A stretch of DNA of 64,000 nt from an uncultured Planctomycetaceae bacterium (lineage in GTDB: Bacteria > Planctomycetota > Planctomycetia > Pirellulales > Pirellulaceae). The notes beneath the pieces were generated by a model. That model saw nothing but the letters and a program-made list of their open reading frames with translations, ran no database searches and was not told where the DNA came from. The stretch is from NCBI GenBank assembly GCA_903863885.1, contig CAIPEB010000597.1, forward strand, positions 26,864-90,863, read 5' to 3'. The position numbers were made by a program, and so were the translations under genes. Below, in pieces: positions 9,452-17,790 of the stretch (the stretch's first letter is position 1; every line of letters begins with the position of its first letter).

Positions 9452-10285
9452 ATGGCGGAGATTTCAGCCGCGGTAGTGAAGCAGTTGCGAGAAGAGACCG
9501 GTCTGCCCCTGATGGACTGCAAGAAAGCGCTCACCGAATCCAATGGCGACAAAGACGCCGCGATCCGCTGGCTGCGCGAACGCGGCGCCAAAGTGATGGG
9601 CGGACGTTTGAACCGCGAGACGGCCTTCGGGCGTTTCGGTATCTATTCGGGGTTGGATCGCGCGTCTGGGGCGATCGTCGAGTTGAAGTGCGAGAGCGAT
9701 CCGGTTGCCAAGAACGATGAATTCGTGCAGTTGGCCAATGATCTCGCCCAGCAGTTGGCGACGGGACCAGCCGTCACCACGGCGGACGAACTGCTTGCTC
9801 AGCCGTCCCCCAGCAAGCCCGGCAAGACGCTCGCCGAACAACGCGACGAACTGATGAACAAGATCCGCGAGGTTTTCAACGTCGGCCGGTTCGCCCGGGT
9901 GGACGGTCCCTGCGGCGGCTACAGCCACAATTCGGGTACCGTGTCGGGTGTGTTGCTTTCGGTGACGGGCGGCAACGAAGCGGCAGCCAAGGACGTGTGC
10001 ATGCACATCGCCGCGATGCGGCCGCTGGCCCTGACCCGAGCCGAAGTTCCTGCCGACGAAGTCGAGCGAGAACGGCAGATTCTTCGCGAACAGGCCCTCA
10101 AGGAAGGAAAACCGGCCAGTATCGTCGACAAGATGGTCGAAGGCCGCCTGCAGAACTTCTTCTCGGAAAAAGTGCTGCTTGATCAGGCGTTCGTCAAAGA
10201 GCAGAAGATAACCGTGGGCAAGTACGCCGAAGACCACGGCATGAAGGTCAACAAATACATCCACTGGGAATTGGGACGCGAATGA
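9452..10285 (+). CDS. tsf: Elongation factor Ts
   Basis: A 277-aa guanine-nucleotide exchange factor for EF-Tu. The N-terminal UBA-like domain carries REETGLPLMDCKKALTES (13-30) and DKDAAIRWLRERG; the core includes GAIVELKCESDPVAKNDEF, the MHIAAMRPLAL segment and the C-terminal VGKYAEDHGMKVNKYIHWELG. ATG 9452 is chosen over ATG 9443 because the GAGGAG (9437-9442) is one base from the latter but ten from the former. It lies 165 bases after rpsB, an unusually wide gap for this pair but without another gene. Confidence 0.97.
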   Translation: MAEISAAVVKQLREETGLPLMDCKKALTESNGDKDAAIRWLRERGAKVMGGRLNRETAFGRFGIYSGLDRASGAIVELKCESDPVAKNDEFVQLANDLAQQLATGPAVTTADELLAQPSPSKPGKTLAEQRDELMNKIREVFNVGRFARVDGPCGGYSHNSGTVSGVLLSVTGGNEAAAKDVCMHIAAMRPLALTRAEVPADEVERERQILREQALKEGKPASIVDKMVEGRLQNFFSEKVLLDQAFVKEQKITVGKYAEDHGMKVNKYIHWELGRE

Positions 10286-10369
10286 GCTAGTTCACGAAGC
10301 GGCGGCCTGCCCGAAGCAGGGCGGGCCGCAACTTCCGCATCGCTATCGCCAAATGGGGAGGAAAAGGCC

Positions 10370-11161
10370 ATGAGCACTTCGTCCTTCGGATCGAACGATG
10401 CAGGTTCCAAAGAGGCCGGAGCAAAGGGCACTCGCTTCCGCCGTGTCATCCTGAAGCTGTCGGGCGAAAGCCTGACGCACGCGGGTGAACGCGGGATCTC
10501 CATGGAAGAGGTGGTGCATGTCGCTCGCGAGATCCAGCAGGCGCACGAGCTTGGTTGCGAAATCGCCGTGATGATCGGCGGCGGCAATATCCTGCGGGGG
10601 TCCCAGTTCAAGAGCCAGAGTTCGGCCATCCATGAAGCGACGGCGCACTACATGGGTATGCTCGCCACAGTGATCAACGGCCTGGCCGTCCAGGATGCGC
10701 TGGAGTCACTGGGGTGTCAGACTCGCCTGATGACCGCGATCCGCATGGATGGCGTGGCCGAGCCGTACATTCGCCGACGGGCCCGGCGCCACCTCGAAAA
10801 GGGCCGCATCGTACTGCTCGCGGGCGGGACGGGAGGGCCTTTCGTGACCACGGATACCGCGGCAGCGCTGCGGGCATTGGAGCTGGAAGCCAATGCCGTC
10901 TTGAAAGCCACCCGCGTTGACGGCGTGTACAGCGACGATCCGGAGAAGAATCCGCATGCCGTGTTCTACCGCGAACTGACCTACCATGCGGTTATCGAAC
11001 AAAAACTGCGTGTAATGGACCACACTGCGATTGCGCACTGCATGGAACGCAACATGCCGATCATGGTGTTCAATTACAAGGTCGCGGGAAATATCCAGCG
11101 GGCGATTCGAGGCGACCGCCTCGGCACGCTGATCACCGCCGGTTCGGGCGACGACGCCTGA
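10370..11161 (+). CDS. pyrH: Uridylate kinase (UMP kinase)
   Basis: A 263-aa bacterial-type UMP kinase (amino-acid kinase fold) making UDP from UMP. Motifs: [10 protein letters not shown] (26-35), [25 protein letters not shown], the [20 protein letters not shown] nucleotide site, [17 protein letters not shown] and MPIMVFN. About 22 residues of polar extension precede the domain. GGGGAGG lies about 8-14 bases before the ATG. Placed between tsf and frr as in many bacteria; gaps to neighbours are 84 and 157 bases. Together with carA it represents pyrimidine metabolism in the window. Confidence 0.97.
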   Translation: MSTSSFGSNDAGSKEAGAKGTRFRRVILKLSGESLTHAGERGISMEEVVHVAREIQQAHELGCEIAVMIGGGNILRGSQFKSQSSAIHEATAHYMGMLATVINGLAVQDALESLGCQTRLMTAIRMDGVAEPYIRRRARRHLEKGRIVLLAGGTGGPFVTTDTAAALRALELEANAVLKATRVDGVYSDDPEKNPHAVFYRELTYHAVIEQKLRVMDHTAIAHCMERNMPIMVFNYKVAGNIQRAIRGDRLGTLITAGSGDDA

Positions 11162-11318
11162 TTTGTCGGCGAGATTGACCTCGTCCGCCGTGATCCGGTG
11201 CAAGTTCAGGCATTTCATTCGCTGCGAGTCGTTACGGCGTCTGGCACCGAGCTAGCACAGGTCGTATCATATTCGCTCGGATCGGTGTCAATGTTCCGGT
11301 TTCGATCGAGGTCCTGAC

Positions 11319-11879
11319 ATGTCTGCTGAAGATATCCTGCTCAATGCTGAAGATCGCATGGACAAGGCGATCACTGTTCTGAAACAGAGTCTCGCGGGTA
11401 TTCGGACCGGACGTGCGAACCCCGGCCTGGTCGATTCGCTGCGTGTGGAAGTCTACGGTTCGATGACGCCGATCAAGCAGCTTGCATCCGTCGGCGCTCC
11501 GGAACCGACGCAGATTGTCATTCGCCCCTATGATCCGGGAACTTCAAAGGACATCGAGAAGGCAATCATTGCCAGCGACCTGGGGTTCAATCCTCAGAGT
11601 GACGGCCGCATCATTCGGATCAACATTCCGCCGCTTTCGGGCGAAGTACGCCGCAAGATGGTCTCGCGCATCAAGGAACTGGCGGAAGAGACGAAGATTT
11701 CCATCCGCAATATCCGCCGCGACGCGAACAAGGCCGCGGATCAGGAAGAAAAAGACAAGACCATCAGCGAAGACGAGCGCGACTCGACCAAGGACGAAAT
11801 CCAGGAGTTGACGAAGAAATACGAGTCGAAAGTCAACGACATGGCCAAGGCGCGCGAAACCGAGGTGATGGAAGACTGA
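11319..11879 (+). CDS. frr: Ribosome recycling factor
   Basis: A 186-aa ribosome recycling factor, matching the family length. It splits post-termination ribosomes together with EF-G. Landmarks: AGIRTGRANPGLVDSLRVEVYG (26-47), QLASVGAPEPTQIVIRPYD, GLNPQSDGRIIRINIPPLSGEVR-like sequence (GFNPQSDGRIIRINIPPLS) and the C-terminal KDEIQELTKKYESKVNDMAKARETEVME helix of the three-helix bundle. Spacing of 157 bases from pyrH leaves room for its own promoter, but I see no convincing sigma-70 one. Confidence 0.97.
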   Translation: MSAEDILLNAEDRMDKAITVLKQSLAGIRTGRANPGLVDSLRVEVYGSMTPIKQLASVGAPEPTQIVIRPYDPGTSKDIEKAIIASDLGFNPQSDGRIIRINIPPLSGEVRRKMVSRIKELAEETKISIRNIRRDANKAADQEEKDKTISEDERDSTKDEIQELTKKYESKVNDMAKARETEVMED

Positions 11880-12009
11880 GTTGGAGCTGAGGTGTCCTGA
11901 CGAATGCAAATCTCCGGCGCCTGGCATCCGCGTTTTCATCCTGGAGGGTGCAGTTCCTTCGTCTCAGTCCCACGCTAGCAGGACGCATCGATATCGCTCG
12001 GTGTTTCTC

Positions 12010-12038
12010 TTGACCCATTTTTCCGCCCTGCCTATACT
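12010..12038 (+). promoter_or_regulatory. Sigma-70 promoter for the double-PpiC gene
   Basis: TTGACC (12010-12015), 17-base spacer, TATACT (12033-12038). The predicted start near 12045 gives a leader of about 72 bases before the ATG at 12117. Confidence 0.75.
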
Positions 12039-12116
12039 CCCGCTCCCGTTGCGCCGGCTTCCAATTGTCGGCGGTGAAAGACCCGTTGGGAATTTTCGGT
12101 TGAGGGAGTCACCGAG

Positions 12117-14099
12117 ATGGCAGGCAAGGATGCTGTGGGTACGTTGCTTCGACGCATAGTCTCGTCCCGGTTGTTGTCGGCGACAGGAACTCTATTGGCC
12201 GTTGCGTCGATTGTGGCGGTTTCGCGGTTTGCGGGACGCCCGGAGGCGGCTCAGGCACAAACCGCTCGGCCGGCGGCTCAGGCAAGAGCGCCGCAGGGGA
12301 ACGCGCCGGTGGCGGCCCCGCAGGCCAAGGCGGGTGCAGCGACTGCTCAACCGGCAAAGGCCGGGCCTCAGCAGCCCGGGGTTGTGGCGTCAGTCAATGG
12401 CGAGCAGATCACGCGGGATGCGTTGTCTCGCGAGTGTCTTGCGCGTTTCGGCAAGGACATTCTCGAGAGCATCGTCAACAAGCACTTGATCTGGCAGGCC
12501 TGCCAGAAGCGTCAGATCACCATCACGGCGCAGGACGTCGAAAACGAAGTCAACGGCATGGCCAAGAAGTTCGGACTCTCCACCGACCGCTGGCTCACGT
12601 TGCTGCAGCAGGAACGGGATATTACTCCGGACCAGTATCGGCGCGAGATCATCTGGCCGACGTTGGCGTTGCGGCGTCTGGCGGCAGATCAGACAACGGT
12701 GACGAAGGACGAACTGAAACGCGCTTTCGAGACCGAATACGGCCCGAAGGTGAAGGTGCGTTTGATTTCGGTCAGCAGCCGCCAGAAGGCCGACGAAGTG
12801 GCCAAAAAGGCCGTTGCGGCTCCCGACACATTCGGGGAATTGGCTAAGCAATACTCCGAGGACGCGAACAGCGCCGCCGCGCGGGGCATGGTCCCGCCGA
12901 TCTGCAAACATGCCGGTCCGCCCGAAATCGAAGCCGCGGCCTTCGGGCTGAAAGAGGGCGAGGTTTCCGCCGTGGTTGCCGTAGCCAACCAGTACATCGT
13001 GCTGAAATGCGAAAAGCATCTTGAGGGAACCTACGTATCCAGCGAGCAGCTGCCGCAGATTCAGGCGCAGCTCGAGGACCAGATCCGGGATCAGAAGCTG
13101 CGGACCGCCGCGGGCGAATTGTTCCAGAAGCTCCAGAAGGAGTCTCAGGTCGTCAACGTGTACAACGACGCGAAGCTTCGCGAGAAAATGCCGGGGGTCG
13201 CGGCAACGATCAACGGTCAGCAGATTACGCTCCAGCAGTTGTCTGACGAGTGTGTGCTGCGGCACGGCAAGGACGTTGTGGACGGCGAAGTCAACCGACT
13301 GCTGCTCGAGCAGGAACTGAAGAAACGCGGCAAGACGGTGGCTCAGCCGGATATCGATGCCGAGATCGCTCGAGCCGCCGATGCCTATGGCTATCTGAGG
13401 CCCGATGGCAAGCCCGACGTCGAAGCGTGGCTGAAGGCCGTGACCGAAACGGACCATGTGTCACCGGATCTGTACGTTCGCGACGCGGTCTGGCCGAGTG
13501 TCGCCCTCAAGCAGCTGGTTGGCGAGAAGGTCGAAGTCACGAAAGAGGACCTGGATAAGGGCTTCGCCGCGAACTATGGCGAACGAGTTGAAGTGTTGGC
13601 GATCGTTCTGGGCAATCAGCGGCAGGCCAACACCGTCTGGGATATGGCACGCAACAATCCCACGGATCAGTTCTTCGGCCAGCTGGCAAGCCAGTACTCG
13701 GTGGAACCGGTGTCGCGCGGGAACCTGGGAAAGGTGCCACCCATTCGCCGCTTCGGCGGCCAGCCTCTCGTCGAAGAAGAAGCTTTTCGGCTGAAGGCGG
13801 GCGAACTGTCCGGGATTATCGCCGTTGGAGACAAGTACATCCTGTTGCGATGTCTGGGTCGCACTGAGCCGGTCGTGCAGGACTTCGCTTCGGTGGAGCC
13901 CGAGTTGCGCAAGGACATCCAGGAAAAGAAACTGCGAGTCGCGATGGCGCAGGAATTTGATCGGCTGAAGCAGACGGCTCGGATCGATAACTTCCTGGCG
14001 GGAACGTCGTCGCTCGGCGAGCAGGCGAAGCCCTCCCCCAACGTCAACAATTCGGCGACGCTGCCGCCGGCTGCGGGCACGGCGCCGGCGCGGCGTTAA
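12117..14099 (+). CDS. Exported protein with duplicated SurA/PpiC-type peptidyl-prolyl isomerase units
   Basis: A 660-aa envelope protein. Residues about 16-37 form one hydrophobic segment (signal anchor or signal peptide), followed by an Ala/Pro/Gln-rich linker to about 85. Two homologous units follow. Unit 1 (about 90-345) opens VVASVNGEQITRDALSRECL; unit 2 (about 358-640) opens VAATINGQQITLQQLSDECV. Each has a SurA-N-like helical part, a PITPDxY(R/V)R(E/D)xxWP segment, then a parvulin-like domain with QYS, GNLGKVPP or RGMVPP and E(A)AFxLKxGE(V/L)S. The expected role is periplasmic protein folding or outer-membrane protein chaperoning. GGGAG precedes the ATG. A strong hairpin follows the stop. 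Catalytic competence of the rotamase domains cannot be judged by eye. Confidence 0.85.
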   Translation: MAGKDAVGTLLRRIVSSRLLSATGTLLAVASIVAVSRFAGRPEAAQAQTARPAAQARAPQGNAPVAAPQAKAGAATAQPAKAGPQQPGVVASVNGEQITRDALSRECLARFGKDILESIVNKHLIWQACQKRQITITAQDVENEVNGMAKKFGLSTDRWLTLLQQERDITPDQYRREIIWPTLALRRLAADQTTVTKDELKRAFETEYGPKVKVRLISVSSRQKADEVAKKAVAAPDTFGELAKQYSEDANSAAARGMVPPICKHAGPPEIEAAAFGLKEGEVSAVVAVANQYIVLKCEKHLEGTYVSSEQLPQIQAQLEDQIRDQKLRTAAGELFQKLQKESQVVNVYNDAKLREKMPGVAATINGQQITLQQLSDECVLRHGKDVVDGEVNRLLLEQELKKRGKTVAQPDIDAEIARAADAYGYLRPDGKPDVEAWLKAVTETDHVSPDLYVRDAVWPSVALKQLVGEKVEVTKEDLDKGFAANYGERVEVLAIVLGNQRQANTVWDMARNNPTDQFFGQLASQYSVEPVSRGNLGKVPPIRRFGGQPLVEEEAFRLKAGELSGIIAVGDKYILLRCLGRTEPVVQDFASVEPELRKDIQEKKLRVAMAQEFDRLKQTARIDNFLAGTSSLGEQAKPSPNVNNSATLPPAAGTAPARR

Positions 14100-14128
14100 G
14101 AACATCGCGCCTTCTCTCGATTTCCTCC

Positions 14129-14162
14129 AACGGCCGGTGGCGTTCTGCTACCGGCCGTTTTG
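14129..14162 (+). terminator. Rho-independent terminator after the double-PpiC gene
   Basis: AACGGCCGGT (14129-14138), an 11-base loop, then ACCGGCCGTT (14150-14159) forms a perfect 10-bp stem, with a short T run at 14158-14161. The right arm overlaps the last codon of the convergent gene on the other strand, so it probably serves the plus-strand gene and may act in both directions. Confidence 0.7.
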
Positions 14163-17100
14163 GTATCGCGTGTTGTATTTCTCGTGCAACGACTTGGCGC
14201 GTGGGCTGATCGGCCCGCGGTGCGGCAGAGGTTCGACCGTCGCGCCGTGCTCGGTGTAAAGATCCGCGTCCTTGCACCAGCCGACAGCGGAAAATACGAA
14301 GCGGCGACTCCAGTCTCGCGGGCACGGCGGCGCGGACTCGAACTCAAGGCTCACCTGTTCGCCCGGCCCGATGATCGCCAGCGCATTGTCGGCTTCGCGG
14401 ATCAATTCGTCGGCCGCGCCGAATCGCGTGTAATACCCGGCCGGATCGCGGGTCCCCGCAAACGGCACTCTTTGTTCGTATTCGAATGCGGGGCGCTGCT
14501 GGCCGAGGATCTGCCTCGTGATAAACCCGCATTCGCCGATCTCTGAAGCGAGCAGCGGCAATTGGTGCACGCGTGCCTGCGGGCACGGCTCGGCCTGCGC
14601 GACCGCCAGACGATCCCAGTAGATTTCGAGGTTGCCGCGGATGCGCAGCGCCGTGGTCTGCGGCGGGAGTCTGGTCAGCGGTACCGAAAACGCGCGCGGC
14701 ATTCCGCCCGGATATCCGAATTCCTCGCACACGGTGACCCATTCGCCGCCTTGGCCGCGGGCCTCGAGCGACGGCGCAGTAAAGTGTTCGCCGGCCTGCC
14801 ACGCGGCAAACACGGTCTGCGAATACGGGAACTCCACCCATCCGTCTCCGACGAGGATCCCATCGGTCGCCGGCAGGGGGGCGTTGAACTCCAGAGTCAG
14901 CACCTGCTCTTCGGCCAGTCGGCCCACAAAACGCGCATCTAACTCGCCAACGGGGCCGGCGATATGGTCGGCCCGGGAGATGGCGGAGGTGATATCCGCG
15001 CCGCGCTGATCGATCGCGCGGGTCGGCGTGATCAACCGCCGATAGAACCGCGGGGCACCCGTCGGCTCCGAGCCCTTGACCGCCAGGCGTTCGTCGAGCG
15101 TCATGTGCCAACCGGGCGGAAGGTCGTATGCCGTCATACGCACTTCGTCCAGGTAGGTTGACTCCTGCATGGGCTCGGTGAGTTTCAGGCAATAACGCTG
15201 ATTCAAATCGGTTACTGAACCGTCCGGCAGCAACAGGCTCTCGGTGGGATCGGGCGGAGCGTATTGTCCCGGGCTTGTCATGTACCCAAGCCCGCCAACG
15301 CCCAGCATGTCACTGGTGAATTCGAACTTCCGGCCGTTCCAGGCGAAAAGCACCGGGCAGGATGTTGGCAGTCGATCTTCTTCACCGATCTTGTGGAAAC
15401 CGGGAGCCAGGTCCATTTCGATCTGCGCAACGCCATCCGGCCACTGAATCGAGACGAAGTCGGCCTTCTGCGAAGTGCCGATTCCGCATGCCAGCGGCTC
15501 GAGGCTCTGGCCGGGCCCCGAGTCCCCCGCCAGCGGAGCGACAACCGTCCAGCGCGATCCGACGCGCAGTTCGATCTTCGAGCCGATGCCGAAGAAGTTG
15601 CTCCGGCATCGTGCGCCGCCGGTGCGCTGGTTTGCCAGCGACAGTGCGAGGAAGCTCTGACGGTTGCCGCCGGGTGGCCAGCAAAGCAGGCCTTTCTCCG
15701 CGGAAATCCCGACAAGCGACGGGCCCTTGGCCGCATCGAGGACAGTCAATGCCCACGCGGAAAGCGGCTGATTTCCGGCTTCAGCCGGGGTTGTTGATCC
15801 GGCGGGCACTACCTGCCACGACCCGCGGCCCGCGACGATCTCCTGAATGCCGTCTCCATTGATGTCTGCGATCGTCAATCGGGGCGGGTGTTTGTCGCCG
15901 GTCAACTGGGCGCCGATGACGTCGGATTGCCACGCTCCCTGCGCGTCCAAAGTCCAGCGAGTGAGGCCTTTGGGAGTGAGTCCGAAAATCTCGGCCCGGC
16001 CGTTTCCATCCAGGTCGCCCGCAGCCAATGCGGCGATTTCGCTTTGAAGCAGATCGCCGAGGGCTGCTACGGGCGTGTACTTCCACTGAAGGTCGTTTCG
16101 ATAGATTTCGTGAGGCGGAGTCTTCTTTAAGACAATCAAGTCGAGGTCGAGGTCCTGGTCGAGATCAACGGCGAGCACCGACTGCGAAGGCGTGCCGTTT
16201 CCTCCGACCTTCGCCTGTTCGGAAATGGACGAAAACGTCCCTTTGCCGTCGCGATTGTTGTTCAGCAGTTCATTCGGGCCGTTCTCGCGCACGAGGAACA
16301 GGTCGAGGTCGCCGTCGTGGTCCGCGTCGAATGCGGCCGCCGCATTGGTGACCAGGTCGCCGCCCGCCGTGCCGGTGGCCTGTGTCACGTCCTCCCATTT
16401 CCCGGCCGAAATCTGGCGCCACATCTGGTTGGGACCGCGCCGACACAGATAAACGTCCGGCAAACCGTCGCCGTTGAAGTCGCCCCAGACCGCAGCGGTC
16501 ACTTGCGTCGGCTGTGCCACCGGGTGCGAAGTATCCGCGCGGAACGAGCCATCCGCCTGCTGCAGAAGTATCACGCCTGCCATGCCGGCATCTGTCTTTC
16601 TCGCGCCGGTCACAAAAAGATCGACTCGCCCGTCCCCGTCCAGATCGCAACTCGTGATGGTCGGCAAGTTCGCCGGATCGTTGTCCAGTTGCAGCGCATC
16701 GCCGGATATCACGAGCGGTTTGGGGTCGGCGAAGGCCGGTCCCGCCGGTTGGGCTGCGGGAGGGGCGGTTTCGCCCATGACAATGGCCATGGCCTTGGAC
16801 CCCATTCGCGTGTATTTGAACTCGAAAGTCCTGGCCGTCGGACAGCTGTTCAGCACATCGAACTGTTTCTTGTTTTCCAGTGCTTCTTTCATCCGCCCCG
16901 CAAGCCGTTCAAAGTCGAACCGCCGATAGTATGCCGTGCGGAACAGCGGATCCAGTTCGATCGTCTTGTTGTACCACCCCATCGCCTTGTCCTTGGATTC
17001 CTCTTCGGCGACGGTGCCCAGCAGGTAGGTTACGTAGGCATCCTTCGGATCTGCGCCGTACACCTTTTCGAGGTGCGGCAGAGCGGCTTTGTTCTGTCCG

Positions 17101-17531
17101 CCGTGGATCAGTACCAGGGCCATGCAGTAATTGGCCGCGATGTGTTCGGGTGCCATCTGAAGGACAGTGGTCAGCGTCGCTTCGGCCCGCTTGCCAAGTT
17201 GGTCGGCATTGAGCTGCGCGATGGCCAGATTCACTCCGGCCTCGATCCACTGCGGATTCTGCTTTACCAGTTCCGTGAACAGGTCCACGGCATCGTCGTA
17301 CTTGAACTGGCCGAGAAAAGCTGCTCCCCGATTGTTCTTTGCGATCATCTCGGAGGTCAGTGTGGTTGCGCGGGCAAGCGGCCGTTTTGTCTGGGTTTCT
17401 TGGTCCGGGGCAGGCGGAGTTGCCGGTGCCGTTGTCGGTTTACATCCCGTCGTCAGGAGCAATCCGGAGGCAAGAACCAGAGCAGCGAGGCAGGCATACC
17501 GCAGCCGGCAAGATCGGATGAGATGCATCAT
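14148..17531 (-). CDS. Giant TPR / FG-GAP (VCBS) / ASPIC-UnbV lipoprotein
   Basis: A 1,127-aa secreted protein. The N-terminus has a signal ending LLTTGC, a lipobox. Residues about 40-235 hold TPR-like repeats (GAAFLGQFKYDDAVDLFTEL, then EAGVNLAIAQLN). Then come at least six FG-GAP/VCBS calcium-type loops, such as DLDGDGRVDLFV, DFNGDGLPDVYL, DADHDGDLDLFL, DLDGNGRAEIF and DINGDGIQEIV. An ASPIC/UnbV-type segment follows (RCRSNFFGIGSKIELRVG ... VSIQWPDGVAQIEMDL). The last 400 residues are a C-terminal domain I do not recognise. ATGATG at 17528-17531 starts the signal peptide; no Shine-Dalgarno is evident. FG-GAP/UnbV proteins are abundant in planctomycetes, with mostly unknown roles (surface adhesion or glycan binding are suggested). 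Confidence 0.82.
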   Translation of the reverse strand: MMHLIRSCRLRYACLAALVLASGLLLTTGCKPTTAPATPPAPDQETQTKRPLARATTLTSEMIAKNNRGAAFLGQFKYDDAVDLFTELVKQNPQWIEAGVNLAIAQLNADQLGKRAEATLTTVLQMAPEHIAANYCMALVLIHGGQNKAALPHLEKVYGADPKDAYVTYLLGTVAEEESKDKAMGWYNKTIELDPLFRTAYYRRFDFERLAGRMKEALENKKQFDVLNSCPTARTFEFKYTRMGSKAMAIVMGETAPPAAQPAGPAFADPKPLVISGDALQLDNDPANLPTITSCDLDGDGRVDLFVTGARKTDAGMAGVILLQQADGSFRADTSHPVAQPTQVTAAVWGDFNGDGLPDVYLCRRGPNQMWRQISAGKWEDVTQATGTAGGDLVTNAAAAFDADHDGDLDLFLVRENGPNELLNNNRDGKGTFSSISEQAKVGGNGTPSQSVLAVDLDQDLDLDLIVLKKTPPHEIYRNDLQWKYTPVAALGDLLQSEIAALAAGDLDGNGRAEIFGLTPKGLTRWTLDAQGAWQSDVIGAQLTGDKHPPRLTIADINGDGIQEIVAGRGSWQVVPAGSTTPAEAGNQPLSAWALTVLDAAKGPSLVGISAEKGLLCWPPGGNRQSFLALSLANQRTGGARCRSNFFGIGSKIELRVGSRWTVVAPLAGDSGPGQSLEPLACGIGTSQKADFVSIQWPDGVAQIEMDLAPGFHKIGEEDRLPTSCPVLFAWNGRKFEFTSDMLGVGGLGYMTSPGQYAPPDPTESLLLPDGSVTDLNQRYCLKLTEPMQESTYLDEVRMTAYDLPPGWHMTLDERLAVKGSEPTGAPRFYRRLITPTRAIDQRGADITSAISRADHIAGPVGELDARFVGRLAEEQVLTLEFNAPLPATDGILVGDGWVEFPYSQTVFAAWQAGEHFTAPSLEARGQGGEWVTVCEEFGYPGGMPRAFSVPLTRLPPQTTALRIRGNLEIYWDRLAVAQAEPCPQARVHQLPLLASEIGECGFITRQILGQQRPAFEYEQRVPFAGTRDPAGYYTRFGAADELIREADNALAIIGPGEQVSLEFESAPPCPRDWSRRFVFSAVGWCKDADLYTEHGATVEPLPHRGPISPRAKSLHEKYNTRYQNGR

Positions 17532-17734
17532 GGGCCATGTCGAGAGTGCGGAACGGAAATGACGAGACCCTCCCGCCACGGGAGGCTCTCAACCCATTCT
17601 ACTGACCTTCAGCCCCGTTGTGGCCCGAGGGCCGGCACGGTCCAACGGAATTTCACGCAACGAGCAGCAGGGCGGCCTGCCGCTGCCGTGCTATGTGTTC
17701 AAGTTCGTTTGGGGCGTGACGGTCGACGAAAGAA

Positions 17735-17766
17735 AGAGACCGGTCCCGCCGCAGCGGGTCTTCAGC
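17735..17766 (-). terminator. Possible terminator after rseP
   Basis: On the minus strand, just after rseP, CCCGC-tgcg-GCGGG forms a short GC stem with an outer AGA/TCT extension interrupted by a bulge, followed by the pyrimidine tract TCTTTCTTTC. It is imperfect and could be incidental. Confidence 0.35.
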
Positions 17767-17790
17767 CACCGGGCTTGCCGTCCCTTGCGA

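Noticed and set aside
11242..11257. TGGCAC-N5-TAGCA before frr, matching the GG-N10-GC spacing of a sigma-54 promoter
   Set aside because: One such match is expected by chance in a window of this size, the -12 element deviates from TTGCA, and sigma-54 control of frr would be very odd.
17564..17590. Inverted repeat CCTCCCG-CCA-CGGGAGG upstream of the UnbV lipoprotein gene
   Set aside because: Seven base pairs without a T tract or a promoter overlap; it may be incidental in GC-rich DNA.
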